Shown one piece after another: positions 48,126 to 59,489 of a stretch of DNA of 64,000 nucleotides (positions are counted from its first letter, which is position 1; each line of letters opens with the position of its first letter). The stretch comes from Polyporus tsugae (taxonomy: Eukaryota > Basidiomycota > Agaricomycetes > Polyporales > Polyporaceae): NCBI GenBank assembly GCA_024305745.1, contig JAHRBS010000008.1:62001-126000 (forward strand), read 5' to 3'. A program made the translations under genes and the position numbers. Below the pieces are notes generated by a model. That model made no database searches and was not told where the DNA came from. It saw only the letters and a program-made list of their open reading frames with translations.

Positions 48126-49499
48126 AAGCATCCGCGGACGGTCAGATGACGCCGGGAGGGACCGACGATAGCGCACTGCCCTGCCCTGCCCATCCTATCT
48201 ATCCGCGAGATCGAAATCAGCTGCCCGCCGCCTCAGGCCTGCGTGTCTGTTAAGAGTTAAGATTAAACGCGACGCGGGGCACACGGGACCACGAATCGGG
48301 GAGGTAGAGTGGGGAGCCTGGAAGCGGTGGGGGGCTCTTTTTGCACGAGGGGAATTCGGGCACGCGCGTCGCGCGTGCGTATGTTTAGAACATGGTGATA
48401 TGGATAGGCAGCATGACGCTGACGCACCTCCCGCCGCCTTCCGCCCGGTATCCAGCAGCTAAATCCACGCAGCCGTCTTGCGCGCGCAGCCGGGGGGGGG
48501 GGGGGGGCCCGCACGAGCGCCGCAATGTACTGATCAAATATCGGGCGTCCAGATAAAGAATATGACGGGGCGCGTCGAGGCAGCAGGGCTGGCTGCAGAT
48601 AATCTGCATGCTCCGGCCTGCGGCGTGAAACCTACAGATCGGGATGGGCTCGCTGTGGGCGAGCGCGCGTGCGGTGCGGTGCGGTACGGTGAAACAAGGG
48701 ACGAAAGACGGAACAGGCGCGGAGGCGCACTATGTCGAGAGCGAGGTGTCGAATGTGAAAACAGCGCTGCATTTGGGACACGTACCTGCACAGGTATGAT
48801 ATGTTTGGCACCCGAGGCGCGCCGACGTCGGCCGCGCTGGAACGCGAGAGAGAGACATGAGCTGTGGCGGCCAACGGGGGAGTTGAGCTATCGTAAGTTC
48901 GTAAGAGCGATCTGCGAAACGCGGACGATATGCCTTGCTCTTGACCTATGACGGAATGCACTCGTTCGGAAGCAGCGCGAGCAGAGGTCTGCGCTTCGCG
49001 CTAGCGTTATCCACGCAATCACGCTCGTTCTTGTTCTTCGCTGTGCTGCGCAGGAAGGAGCGAGCCAGAAGACGTGTGCGGGATGAGATGAGCGATGAGA
49101 TTGTGCTCTGCGCAAATGCGAGAAGGGATCAGGCAGCTCCCAGCACAGTAAGCAGGCAAACCAGCAGACCCGGCCGACTGAATGGCGCAGAACATGCTAG
49201 AGACTCTGACCCTGAGCGAGCTCCGAGCGAGGCGAGAGGAATCGCGAAGCCTCCCACTTCGCGATTCCCGCGGATGTTTTAAAGGACGGCAGACAGACAG
49301 CCCAAGATACGCGTGCGCAGCTGGGCAGACAGCAGATAGCGGGGGCGTAGAGGCCGTCGCGGAGTCGCGCGAGAGGTCATGGGCTGGCGTCGGAGTACAT
49401 GCGCGAGACGTGATGTGGGATGGACGCGCGGCGGAGTGCGAGATGCCTAGCCGGGCGGCACTGGCAGAGATATAGATATGATATGGGTGGGACATGGGA

Positions 49500-51100
49500 G
49501 AGCGAGATCTAGTCGAGAGGGGCGTGCGGGGACGTCCAGGGCGTACGGCATCGGCTGGAACATGACTGAGCGTATTTCCACGCTGGGAGTGTTTTGAGAT
49601 GCCGACAGGGAGAGCTCGAGAGATGAGAAGCGAGAGGCGAGAGGGCGGGGGCCAGGTACCGTATCAGGGCGAGTGGCTCAGATACCGAGGAGTGGAGGAC
49701 AAAATTGGTGGCGGGTGCGACATTGCTTGCGGTTCGGGTCTTGGGATCTTCCTTTGTCGGTCGCACGGCAGGCAGATTTCGCAGGGAGAGGGTGGGAGTG
49801 TTCCGGAGGGGAGCGGTAAGCTTTAGGGAGTAAGCGCAGAGACGAGGAGGGCGAGAGGAAGTGAGCGTCCTGAGGAAGTCCAGAATTGAGGATGTGGAAG
49901 AGGGAGACCAGATTGGCGGGCGCGAGGCGTCAGACGAGCGCAGAAAAGTGATTTGAGATGGGACCAGGAGTTGGGAGAGGATTGGGGGAGATTGATGGTG
50001 GATTGAGATGGGAAAGGGGATGGGAAAAGTGGAAGGGGAGGAAAGAAGCTGCCGGTTAGTGTCTACGTCAGGGCATTGGAGCGCTGGATATCCGGTGGAA
50101 TGGGAATGGGTGTGACGGTAAGGGTAAGGGTAGTGTCGGCGTTGGATTGAGCAAGGGTTGGAAGGGGAAATGGAAGATAAAGGAGGATGGATGGGAAAAG
50201 CTGGATTGGGAGGATGGCGCGATGAAGGGGTCGGTGTCCGATTGCAAGAGGGATGGTCGGGTGTGTGGGCGGCCTCGAGGCGGGAATGACGGAGATAGAA
50301 GGAGATGTGAAGAGAACAAGACAAGGCAGGGCAAGGCGCAGGGGAGGGCAGGCATCGGGCGAGGAAATATCGACGATTTTCATAGCTGACTTACGGGAGA
50401 TAGGTATATGCGGCGGAGGACGGAGAAACGAGAATGGGGGGAGAACAGCAGGTGACATTGACACTTGTACAGACGGAAATTTAAGGACGACAATGTGATG
50501 CAGGGCGATGATCCGCCACTACAGAGGACCAGTAGAAAGATGGAGTGAGGAAAGATATGGACAACTGACGCGTGTGTTAGGACGGGACGAGAAAGCGTCG
50601 GTACCTGGACGTACGAGGGCGGTTTGTGGGGGTGGAAGAAGGATGGGCGGAGGGCGGAGAAAGAGAAGGAGCGGAGGATGGAGTTTGGAGCGGGACAGAA
50701 GGGCAGGAGGAGGAAGGAGGGGAGTGATTGGGGACGGGAGGGCAGTGAGAGTGAGATGGACCTCTCTCGGAGGGTGGACGAGGGAGGTCGGAAGGTGGGC
50801 CGGAGGAGGTCATGAGCGTGATCTTGATCTGGAGTTGGCGGAGGAGGACGAGTGGTTGCTCTGGCCATAGAATGAAATGAGGAGAGAGCGGTAGTGCGGG
50901 AGAAGGGAACGAGGGAAGCCAGCTCGAGAGCAAGGTTGGGATGGCATGCGGCACGATTCGGACGGCGATCTGAGGGACCGGAGCTCTGGTCGGAAGTTGA
51001 CACAATAAGGCAACTGTGGCCCGGCCCACTCCGGATGCAGGAGCTGCCCGATTTGGAGAAGGGGAGGACGAGACAAAGGAGGCGCCCAGACTGCTTCTGT
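49500..51100. other. 1.6-kb purine-rich (plus) / pyrimidine-rich (minus) tract
   Basis: For about 1.6 kb the plus strand is strongly biased to G and A (gga, gag and aag triplets dominate). Because stop codons need purines, the complementary pyrimidine-rich strand has long open frames (up to about 270 codons) of Ser, Pro, Leu and Thr with no domain; I treat these as composition artefacts. The bias flips near 51.1 kb, where the plus strand becomes pyrimidine-rich up to the start of the gene at 51258. Confidence 0.7.
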
Positions 51101-51257
51101 TTTCTGACCCTCGACTGCTTCCTTCCGCCCTTTCCTCGCCCAAGCATATAGACTCACTCGCCATGGCCCTCCTCTGCTAACACCATCGCCCGTCGTCGCC
51201 ATACGACTCGCTCACCCTCCTCCTCCTCCTCCTCCTCCTCTCGGCACTTCAACCACC
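51101..51257 (+). promoter_or_regulatory. Pyrimidine-rich leader with (CTC)n upstream of the 51258 gene
   Basis: CT-rich DNA with a (CTC)n run at about 51215-51241, ending at the ATG at 51258. CT-rich tracts just before the start are common in fungal promoters and leaders. The skew reversal at its left side would fit a bidirectional promoter; that is inference. Confidence 0.45.
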
Positions 51258-52411
51258 ATGCCTCCCTCGTACAGCCCCTGCCCCCGCCCCTGCCTCAAGC
51301 GTTCCTCCGGCCCCAGTCGCCTCGCCCCTGCCCCCCAAGACGAGCCCTCCACGCTCCTCGCCATTGACCCTTCCATCCTCTCCCCCCTCGTCCGCTTCCC
51401 TCCTCAGCCCTCTCTCGCTCACACCCTCGGCAGTGCCCTCCCCTACGACAGGTCCCCCATCGTCGTCCTCCCTAATAACTGTGCCCTCCCTGAACGTGGC
51501 TGTCCCGGTCGCACATACGCTCCCGACGAATCCTCCCGTTTCCGCCACCTTAAGCGACCAAGCCTTAGCCCCACAGCTGGAAGGCACCTCCATCCAAGAG
51601 CCGTACCAAACGATCGCTCTCTTGACGACGACCTTACCCCAAGGCAGAGTCCTCGCGATGACGCCCACCCCCTACCCCCTCTAGTCCCTGACCTCTCCTC
51701 CGAATCCTCAGAAGAGAGCGATGGATTCTCCAGCCCTCCTGCCCAGCTCTACCATGGTGAGTTTCTTCTCCTCAAGCCCTCGATCTCATATACGCGCCAC
51801 CCTGTCGTCTTATCTCGCTTACGCCTTCTATCGTCACTCGTGGCTAATCAACCTTCACCTCCACAGCTCCGTCAACATACGGCAAAATGTCCCTCGAGCA
51901 TTCATTAATGAATCTCTCCCTCGCCGGAACGAATGCCCCTTCCACTTCCGCCCTCTCATTCCTCCCTCACCCCCCTTCCCCACGCGTACGGCCCCACCAC
52001 GCCTCGCCCTCCACCTCGCCCTCACACTCTCCGTCACATTCTCAGTACCACACACCTTCAAATTGCAGGACAACTTCCCCAGTCCGTTCTCGTTCTCCTT
52101 CCTCCCCGACTCACGCCCGTCGCAAATCTCGGCCTCAACCGATACCCGTCCCGGGCTCGAACTCTTCATCATATTCATATCCAGTCTCAAGCCCCCCTCC
52201 CACCTACATACCCATGTCGCCGTCCGCCGCAATGGGCGTTCCGGCAAGTCCGGAACGTGAGCGCAGGAGTAGGCACCGCGACGACCGCGAGCGCCTGGAG
52301 CACCGTGAACGCAGCCGCGAGAGGAAGGACCAGGAGCGCGCCGCGCGCCTGGCGAGATACAAGAGCTTGACCGAGACGGTCGACGACTCGGGATGCCTGG
52401 GCGGGTTTTAA
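51258..52411 (+). CDS. Pro/Ser-rich protein with a conserved-looking YDRSPIVV...CALPERGC motif, function unknown
   Basis: Two exons, 51258-51756 and 51867-52411, separated by a 110-nt intron (GTGAGT...CCACAG), encode 347 residues. The start is in a good context (caccATGCC). After a short Cys/Pro-rich N-terminus, residues 63-87 form an ordered motif, YDRSPIVV then CALPERGCPGRTY, which I believe recurs in basidiomycete proteins of unknown role. A Ser/Pro-rich middle follows, with an acidic patch (SSESSEESDGF) and a helical MSLEHSLMNLSLAG segment. Before the C-terminus is a strongly charged Arg/Glu helix (about residues 295-330). No membrane segment. It is probably a disordered regulatory protein; its function is not known to me. 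Confidence 0.82.
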
Positions 52412-55400
52412 TCTCGGCTTCGCGGAAGACTTTTGTCGCTTCGATCTCCCTTCTGCGCGTTCTCCCCCCATCCCTGATAATTTCTCCTTGCGCCGTCGAC
52501 GCAGGTGTGCTGTCGAAGGGCAGTCGCCGTCGGCTGGCGACTTGTACATAGTAGCTGTTCCAGCGCGCCTCGGTGACGGACTCGCGAGACTGGAAAACGA
52601 GAAGACCATATTCGAAACGACTACTACCCTACTAGTAGCGCAATCGTCCCACTGTACCACAACCATCCACTATTCACGACGACCTATTTTCGTATCGCTT
52701 TTCTGCAATTTTCTTCCTCTCTCTCTCATTTATTGCGCATTGCTCCCTCTCTCATCATCGCTCTCGCATCATCACACATTCATGACGACCCCCTCCTATC
52801 TCCGTACCGTACTCGCGATCGTGTCTCCCGGCTTGAAGTCGTACTCATCGTGCTTGCTTTCGACTGTCGCTTCGCGCGCGTAATCATCATGCCATGCTAC
52901 GCTGTCCGGTCCGTTGTTCACGTCTCCTTCCCCTCCCCAATTCCACTTTCCAACGCACGCATACCCCCGCATACCTCGCCTCTCTCGCTCGCTTTTTGTA
53001 TCTTTTTTTTTTTTTCGAATCCACTACCAATACTTATATATGTAGTTACTCAACGCCAACGACGCTCGACATCCCCCAACCTATAGCTATCCCCAACCTT
53101 ACTCGATCGTGCCGTTCGCTGCAGCTTCGCTTTGTGAGCTCGCGCCTGGATGTACATACGTACGACGCTCCAATGCGAAGTTAAGCTTATTGCGCAGTAG
53201 TCCTTGGATGTTGCATATATGGTTTGGGCGTTCGGGCGGCGCGCGAGGTAAAGTGACAGTGCACTGGCTCGAGCTCTCGCGGACAAGACGGCCGGCTCGA
53301 GGGTCGGCCAACGTCGACGTCGACGTCAAACGACAGAACCGTACGTCGCGCGGACACAAGACGGCGCGGGGCCCTCGAGGAGTCGACGCGCGCGCGATTG
53401 GTTCGCCTTTAGGACGGTGCGAGCCTTTTTCCGCGAGTTCCCGCCAATATTGGCCAGACTGCTGCAGCTCCCCAATGGTGCTGCGTGCACAGTGGACCCT
53501 ATAGGGCCCGGGGGCAATCGGGATGTGTCCGACTTTCCTCGCGCTTGCGAGCTTCGAGGCTCGCCCCTTGAGCTCGAGTGAGGCCCAGGGAGGACGCGTA
53601 CGAGGGAGGACGTTGCTAGGGTTTTTCTGGAGCGCACTGCCCGGGCTCGAGCCTCGAGGGACTTGTGTCCACTGTCAATTGTCATGATTTGATTGCGGCG
53701 ATATCGATAATTCCGTCATGATATCCAGAGGTCCAAGGGCGCGCGCGCTGCCGCTCATGGCCATGGATGACGGAGCCTCGCTAAGCTCGATGAGCGCTTG
53801 AGCGATGAGCTGCTGGGCCGCAGCTGTTGCAGCGCGTGCCCCGCACCCCCACGGGGTCCTGTATAGGTATAGCCAACTCAGTTGTTCTGGGGAGGTTACT
53901 TATAAACTTCCACACCAGGGCCGCGGGCGGAGGGGAGGGAGTGCGGCACAAGTTAAAGAAGGTGTACTTATAAGTACTTGCTTGTGGCCAGATTGCGAGG
54001 CGCATCGCGGGCGGGCGTGCCTCGCGACGGCGCCGCAAAGAGTTGCAACGGCCAAGCTTAAGCTAGCTTAAGGGGCGCGAGCGACGCCGGCCTTAGGTTA
54101 AATAAGCACTGCTACGTTATAGACTGTATTGGTGATGTTGATATCAGCCGTCGCTCGCGACGGGCAGTAGCATCATGCATATGCATGTCATGAGGAGGCG
54201 GAGGAGTTTTCCATCGCGATGCGCGACGATAATCCGGCCCGCGATGCAGCAGCTAGCGCACTGGCCACATCGCGCGCGCACGTTCGACGGCATCATTGTT
54301 GTGGCGGCGTCGTGGCGGGAATCGGGATGCGCTGCGGGGCTGATATCGATGAGACAGGTTTCGGACGTCGCGGAGTCAACTGCCACTGGTCAGACTCAAC
54401 GCTGGTGGTCACGCGTTCACGGACTACTTAGGGCGGGTTGGTGTCTCTCGTCTTGACGGAGGTTTTCGTTCGCGTGGCATTGATTAGGCTGGTATACGTA
54501 TAGGCATAGGAAGGCATGGAACGACTGAAGGAGCTCGACATGTTCGAAGTCAATAATAGAGACACGTTTCGAGCGAGGACAGCAGCCAGCTGCAGAACTG
54601 GAGCTGAAATCGGCCGCGGATTTGACGTCGTCTCTGGCAAGGGCACAACATCATCATGCATCAGACTCGAGAGGAATGGGGGACCGAGAGCGAGCTCAGA
54701 ACTTCAGACGGCTTACCGGGCATGTTTTGCAGGTTGAGTAAGTAGGTACGTAGAGTGGGCCGGGTCGCGGGAAATGACGGGACGACCGTGGATCCGTCGA
54801 CGTCCGCGCCGACATACATACATCGAGTCGAGGCTCGGCATCGGCGTCGACAACGTCCATCATCCAGCAGCCCGCATATGTTCCGGAAAACTTCCTCGAG
54901 CAGAACGGGGACGGCCCCGGACCTAGTGGATGACTTTCCATAAGGATTTACGGCTCTGAAGTGTCCGTAAACCAATCAGCGGAGCTTCAACTGAGTCAGA
55001 TATCTTGGGCGCTCAACGACGAAGCCGGGATTTCCGGAGGGCGCCTATGACGATGCACGTGCACTTTCTGGCATTATATCAGCACCCAATTTGGTAGGTC
55101 GTCAATGCCACCATCATTTGTAATGACAGCTCCTTCCTTTCAGGTCGTTTGCAGCTCTAAGCGAGGCATCTGCGGACGTGTTTAGGTCTAGAAAGGGGGG
55201 TCGACCCCCCCTTCCAGATTTTGGGCGCCTACAGCATCTACGGACGTCGGTCTCAAGAGCGGAGTCTGGATCGGACACGGCATCTCGGCGGATAGAGCTG
55301 ATTTGGGATTTACGGACGTCCAAACGGCCGCAGATCCTTATGGAAAGTCATCCAGTATGTATCGATATCGACAACGTCCATCGTCGACGGGATGGACCGT

Positions 55401-57126
55401 CTATCGTGCCTATGTTCCGGAAAATTTCCCCAGGGCGGTGGGCGGGAGGGCAGAGGGTGACGGTATCGATAGATTATGACGTCGGCGGAGGCCGCCGCCT
55501 GATGGCGGTATCGAGTCGCGACGAACGTGGGGCCTTGTGGCGCGTATCGATCCGCCGGCTTTGCGCTAGGCGAGGGATATATACCGCTGTACATGGGATG
55601 CCTGTGTCAGTCGGAGTGTCTCTGTTAACGTTATCCTCAAGTTAACCATCCCTGCGGAACTTGGAGGACCAAGGTGACCCACTTGAGAAGCCGGATCAAG
55701 TTGCAAGAGGATGATGTCCTCAACAAGAACGGCATTCTCCTACACTTGCTCATTCTCGGGATCAAGCGCGGGAGGTTGATGCTCACCGTTATCCACTGCG
55801 AGATCATAGGCCAAACCATTCTCTGGAGCTGTTTCGAAGCTGCTGGAGATGCCAGACTGATAGGGTCACGGGATTTTGTTTTTCGTCTAGTCTGTTTGCA
55901 CCTGGTGTGCCCGACCGCCCCGAGGCCAGTGCAGTGCCTACGGGCGCAGAATTACTATAGGTGCGTTAGCATTACGAATACATCCATGATGGCGCACCCA
56001 CTGGCCATGGGATGTACCATTTGACCACGTCCTGTCGGGTGTAAGTTAGTCGGGTGCACCCGATGATCCGTGACTGTAAACTATGAGTTCTAGTGAGACT
56101 ACGTCGCTACAGATGCCGCCATTGACAAGACACCCTTCTCTCCTTACAGCGGCTACGTTACTCCCCTACGAGCAACTCTCAGAAGACGGAAAGTCTCTGT
56201 TACTAATCGTTGTCAAATAGACTTGCTGCGTAATCTCTGGCATCTACAGCACTGGGTACGGGGAAAGGGTGGAGTCAAATAGACCTACTTTCCCTTGCGT
56301 CCGAGAGCATGGCCAGCGCCTCCCGGTCAAGAAGCACGTCAATGAATGGGAATGTGGGTTTAAAGAGCAAGGGGCAAACATCGCAACACCCGCGTACCTC
56401 ACGGCGAGTCACAACCAGAATAGATAGCGAAGTCAAGCATACCTGTCTGGAGCAGAGGGGTGCAATGGATAATGCCGGGGGATGAAGGCCCGACAGCTAG
56501 TTGGTCTCCTCCTCCAAGGAATGGCACGGTATACGCACAGAACGATGCCACGAGCGAGGGCCGGGTCGGAGAGACGAATCGGGAGAGAAAAAACAGAGTA
56601 GCGACGCACTATAACACCACTGAACTTGTTGACGTAGTGGACACACTAACGTACGTGCGTCCCTGGAGAAAATGAACAAGGCAGAAAGCTGCTCATAAAG
56701 TTCAACCCTAGACTAAGCATCATTTACGTCGTTCAGCTTGCATATTACGCATAACCGGAGTTGACGACTCACCCAGTTGGCTGCTCCTTCACTGGCCTGT
56801 GCTGCACACTGAGATATACATGCAGGATAGCACGCGCGAAGGAATGACTGGATTGTGGACCTGACAAGGGGATCGAAGGAGTTCACATCGTCGTGGTGCG
56901 GCTCCAAGGAGTCGACGCGGCCTCAGCCTGTGACTAGAGTCTGCCAGACTAGATTAGATTGGATTAGAGTCCTGCCATTGACGTGCGCTAATGCGTCTGC
57001 ACTTTGTTGCAACAACCACCATCAGACCGCCAGCAGACCAGAGTGCTGTAAGTAAACACCAGGGGAAATACGTCGGTACTCATTATAGTTATCATTTACG
57101 CGCTAACGATCTCCTTTAAGAATCCA
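52412..57126. other. 4.7-kb gene-poor region
   Basis: It starts with the 3' flank of the gene at 51258. A 425-bp inverted-repeat pair and a G6-TCGA-C6 hairpin (55195-55210) lie at 54.9-55.4 kb. At about 55640-55860 the minus strand has a coding-like frame interrupted by a TAG, perhaps a gene remnant. Otherwise nothing recognised. Confidence 0.45.
54928..55353. repeat. Perfect 20-bp inverted arms 385 bp apart with further internal similarity
   Basis: The bases at 54928-54947 (ggatgactttcc...) are the exact reverse complement of 55334-55353. In addition, cgacaacgtccatc and tatgttccggaaaa occur once just left of the left arm and once just right of the right arm in the same order, so a segment was duplicated and partly inverted. 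It may be a relic DNA element; no target duplication recognised. Confidence 0.7.
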
Positions 57127-59489
57127 ATGGCGACCCTGCGACTGAATGTCGACGTACTTGCCGTCGTCTGCGAGTTTCTTCCGGATGTCTCAGACGTCCT
57201 CTCCTTGGCCCTCACCTGCTCCTCTGTTCATCTTGTCGCGGTCAGTTGGTTGCTTCGCATGCGTCTCGTGTACCTCAAAAGCGGTCTATCAATCCGTCGC
57301 TTCCATTCCTTCCTTGTCGCCGACGCACCTACCCGCGCCCCACACGTCCGCGCCCTCCACATCGACCTGAGGTGGCCGGGCCTGCCTCAAGCCCAGGCAG
57401 AAGACTTCCCTCTTCTCATCGATGTAATCGACACATGCAAGCATCTTGAAAGCCTAACAGTTGCCTTCGAGCAGGCCTCGCGCCATATGGCCGAGGATCC
57501 GCTCTTCCTCCATGCAATCGCTGCCATTCCGAGCCTCCGCTCATTCTCCGTTCTTAGCTCGTCCATCGACGCACTTGCCCTCCTCCGCCATGTTGGCACC
57601 CCGCTCCGTATGCTCGGAATCCGCTGCCAGAACGTGGTTCCCAGCTTCTGGCACCCCACCGCTCTCCAGCGCTTTCTCTCCTGCGTCGCACGGACCCTGG
57701 AGAAACTCGAGTTCGGAAAGTTCGCCGTCGACCCCCTTGCAATACAGGCCGGATCCCACATCTCACCCCCGTCTATTGGTAGCCTGAAGCAGTACCCCGC
57801 CGTGCGCTCGCTCTCCGTGGAGTCCTTCGAAGGGAAGCCCCTGCTGGATTACTTGCAACACCTCTTCCCAGCACTCGACGGCACTCTCTACCTCGGCTCC
57901 CTCGACACACGGTGCCGAGAGGATACGTATACCCATATACGCGCCGTCAACCAACACGCACAAGAGAACGACAGAGACGGTTCGCCCGCGGGCGCGTGGA
58001 AGAAGCTCGACCGCATCGTCTGCGATGCGCCGATGCTCTACAGTATTTCACCGGTCCTTTAGACAGACACCAGTCCTTTAGACAAGGGGTTTTTCGCCCG
58101 CCCCCTCCAAACATTCAATTCTACAGGGACCTTAGTGTATGTATCTACTTCACGGGTAGCTGCACTCTGAGTTTCGGGCCACAGATCCTCCGAGAACGTG
58201 AATGGGAGGTGAGGCGTACACCCTGCGGGCGTCCAATTACCCGATATAGGTAAAAACCCACCCATAACAGAGCGTAAGCGCGCTGTCTAAAGGACTGGTG
58301 AACACCCGATAACAACTTTTGCAGCTGATAGGCTTCGATCTGTGCGACATTGGGGGAAAACACCACATAATCTTACACGAACATAGTACACCAATGGTAC
58401 ATGCTGTCTGTGACACCCGATTGACGAAAAGTTATTGGAGGATACAACCATTAATGAAGCAAGGATTTCCTGTCTAAAGGACCGGTGAAATACTGTATGT
58501 CTTGGGACTACGCTGCCCAATTCGACTCGCCATGATTGACTTTGGCTCACTGCACACACACGGCCGCTATGTAGCTGATGCGCTCCGTGAGAACCCCGTG
58601 CAGCGCCTGAAGCTCACGCTAAACCACGACCTCAGCGCTCTCGGCGAGCCGTTTTCGGTAGAGCTCGCGGAGACGCTGACCCATCTCACACTATGCTTGT
58701 TGTACCACAATGAATATAGGTACAAGTCGTTGCCGCCGAGCTACGTCGATGCAGACGCCGCCCCACAGCTCCGGTGGGACAATGTCCTGGTACGTTACGT
58801 CTCTCGGGTTTCGTGCGACTACGCTATGTATATGCACTCATCGCGTGCCGTCTTTCACAGGACATGATCGTCTCCTGCACAGGCTCACCCACCTTCGCGT
58901 CGTCATCGGCGCCAGCGTGTACGTCTACAAACACGCGTCCTGGCCGTTCGCGCCGTGGGAGGAGTATGCGCACTCCTTCCGCGAGTCTAGCTTCGACTTC
59001 GAGGGGACTGCTGCTGTGCTCACCCGTTCCCTCCCGTCCTTGCAGCACGTAATCATCACGACCGGGGGGTTCCTCTCGAACTGGGACGAGCCCGATCCGG
59101 AGAAAGGTGGTCGTTGGAAGCCGTATGAGCGTTGGTACATCAGCCGCGGCTGGCGCGTCGCGAAGCCTGGGACTGACGGGGTTCCAGAGGGAGAACGGAG
59201 CCTTGTGGAGTTGCATGATGAGGTCTCGGAGACGATCATCAGGAAGGAGGAGCTTGTCCTGTCGGAATTGGACGAGGTCAGTGTCGTTTTGTATGGTGCT
59301 CGCGGGACGAAGCTGAGTATGGTGTTCCGGGACGCAGGTGCCGCTTCATTTGAACTATGGCTGGCATGCCTCTCCGCCACCCTTGCGCGTGTAGGATTTT
59401 TCCGAGAGGATGTTGCGTGCTGTGACATGCATGGGGAATTGTATCCTGATGTTTGCGGCGACATCTGTGCGAGATTAGGTGTAGATTAG
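57127..59489 (+). pseudogene. F-box family B copy disrupted by a miniature transposon
   Basis: It opens with ATG at 57127 (LNVDVLAVVCEFLPDVSDV) and aligns with the copy at 26839-28595 to WKKLDRIVCDAPMLY. There a 455-bp element (58041-58495) interrupts the Leu-Tyr codons; the frame resumes right after it (VLGLRCPIRL, LTHLTLCLLY). The intron 58790-58860 has a GT donor and AG acceptor. The start of the last exon is out of frame with the rest by a small deletion near 58875. The tail (FDFEGTAAVL, YERWYISRGWRVA, ETIIRKEEL) is well kept and runs to 59489. The 5' part could still give a 311-residue truncated protein ending in the element. Confidence 0.85.
58041..58495. mobile_element. Tc1/mariner-type MITE with perfect 26-bp TIRs and a TA target duplication
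   Basis: The element begins CAGTATTTCACCGG and ends with the exact complement; all 26 terminal bases match (58041-58066 against 58470-58495). It is flanked by TA on both sides (58039-58040, 58496-58497), and removing it with one TA restores the F-box reading frame. A TA target site and CAGT ends are typical of Tc1/mariner elements. No transposase frame. Inside, a 17-bp perfect inverted pair related to the termini (58068-58084 and 58284-58300) suggests a second, nested copy of the same family. Perfect TIRs mean a recent insertion. Confidence 0.93.

Larger units (their letters stand above)
34681..51257. other. 16.6-kb gene-poor region
   Basis: I cannot support any conserved gene here. The open frames are short, overlap on both strands and lack domains. 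The stretch is GC- and CpG-rich. It contains five G-homopolymers of 9-16 bases (39088-39102, 39565-39575, 42594-42604, 44296-44304, 48492-48507), a C9 run near 37150, several microsatellites, clusters of AACGTT palindromes (for example 47108-47150 and 47936-47950), and several splice-donor-like GTAAGTAC/GTACTTAC octamers. The rightmost 1.6 kb is a purine-rich tract. No transposon ends recognised. Confidence 0.5.

Noticed and set aside
49509..51202. Long minus-strand open frames (up to about 270 codons) rich in Ser, Pro, Thr and Leu
   Set aside because: They follow from the pyrimidine-rich strand, in which stop codons are rare. No domain, intron pattern or balanced composition supports them.
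55674..56024. 116-codon plus-strand frame
   Set aside because: The opposite strand has the more coding-like composition, itself broken by a stop; neither is supported as a gene.
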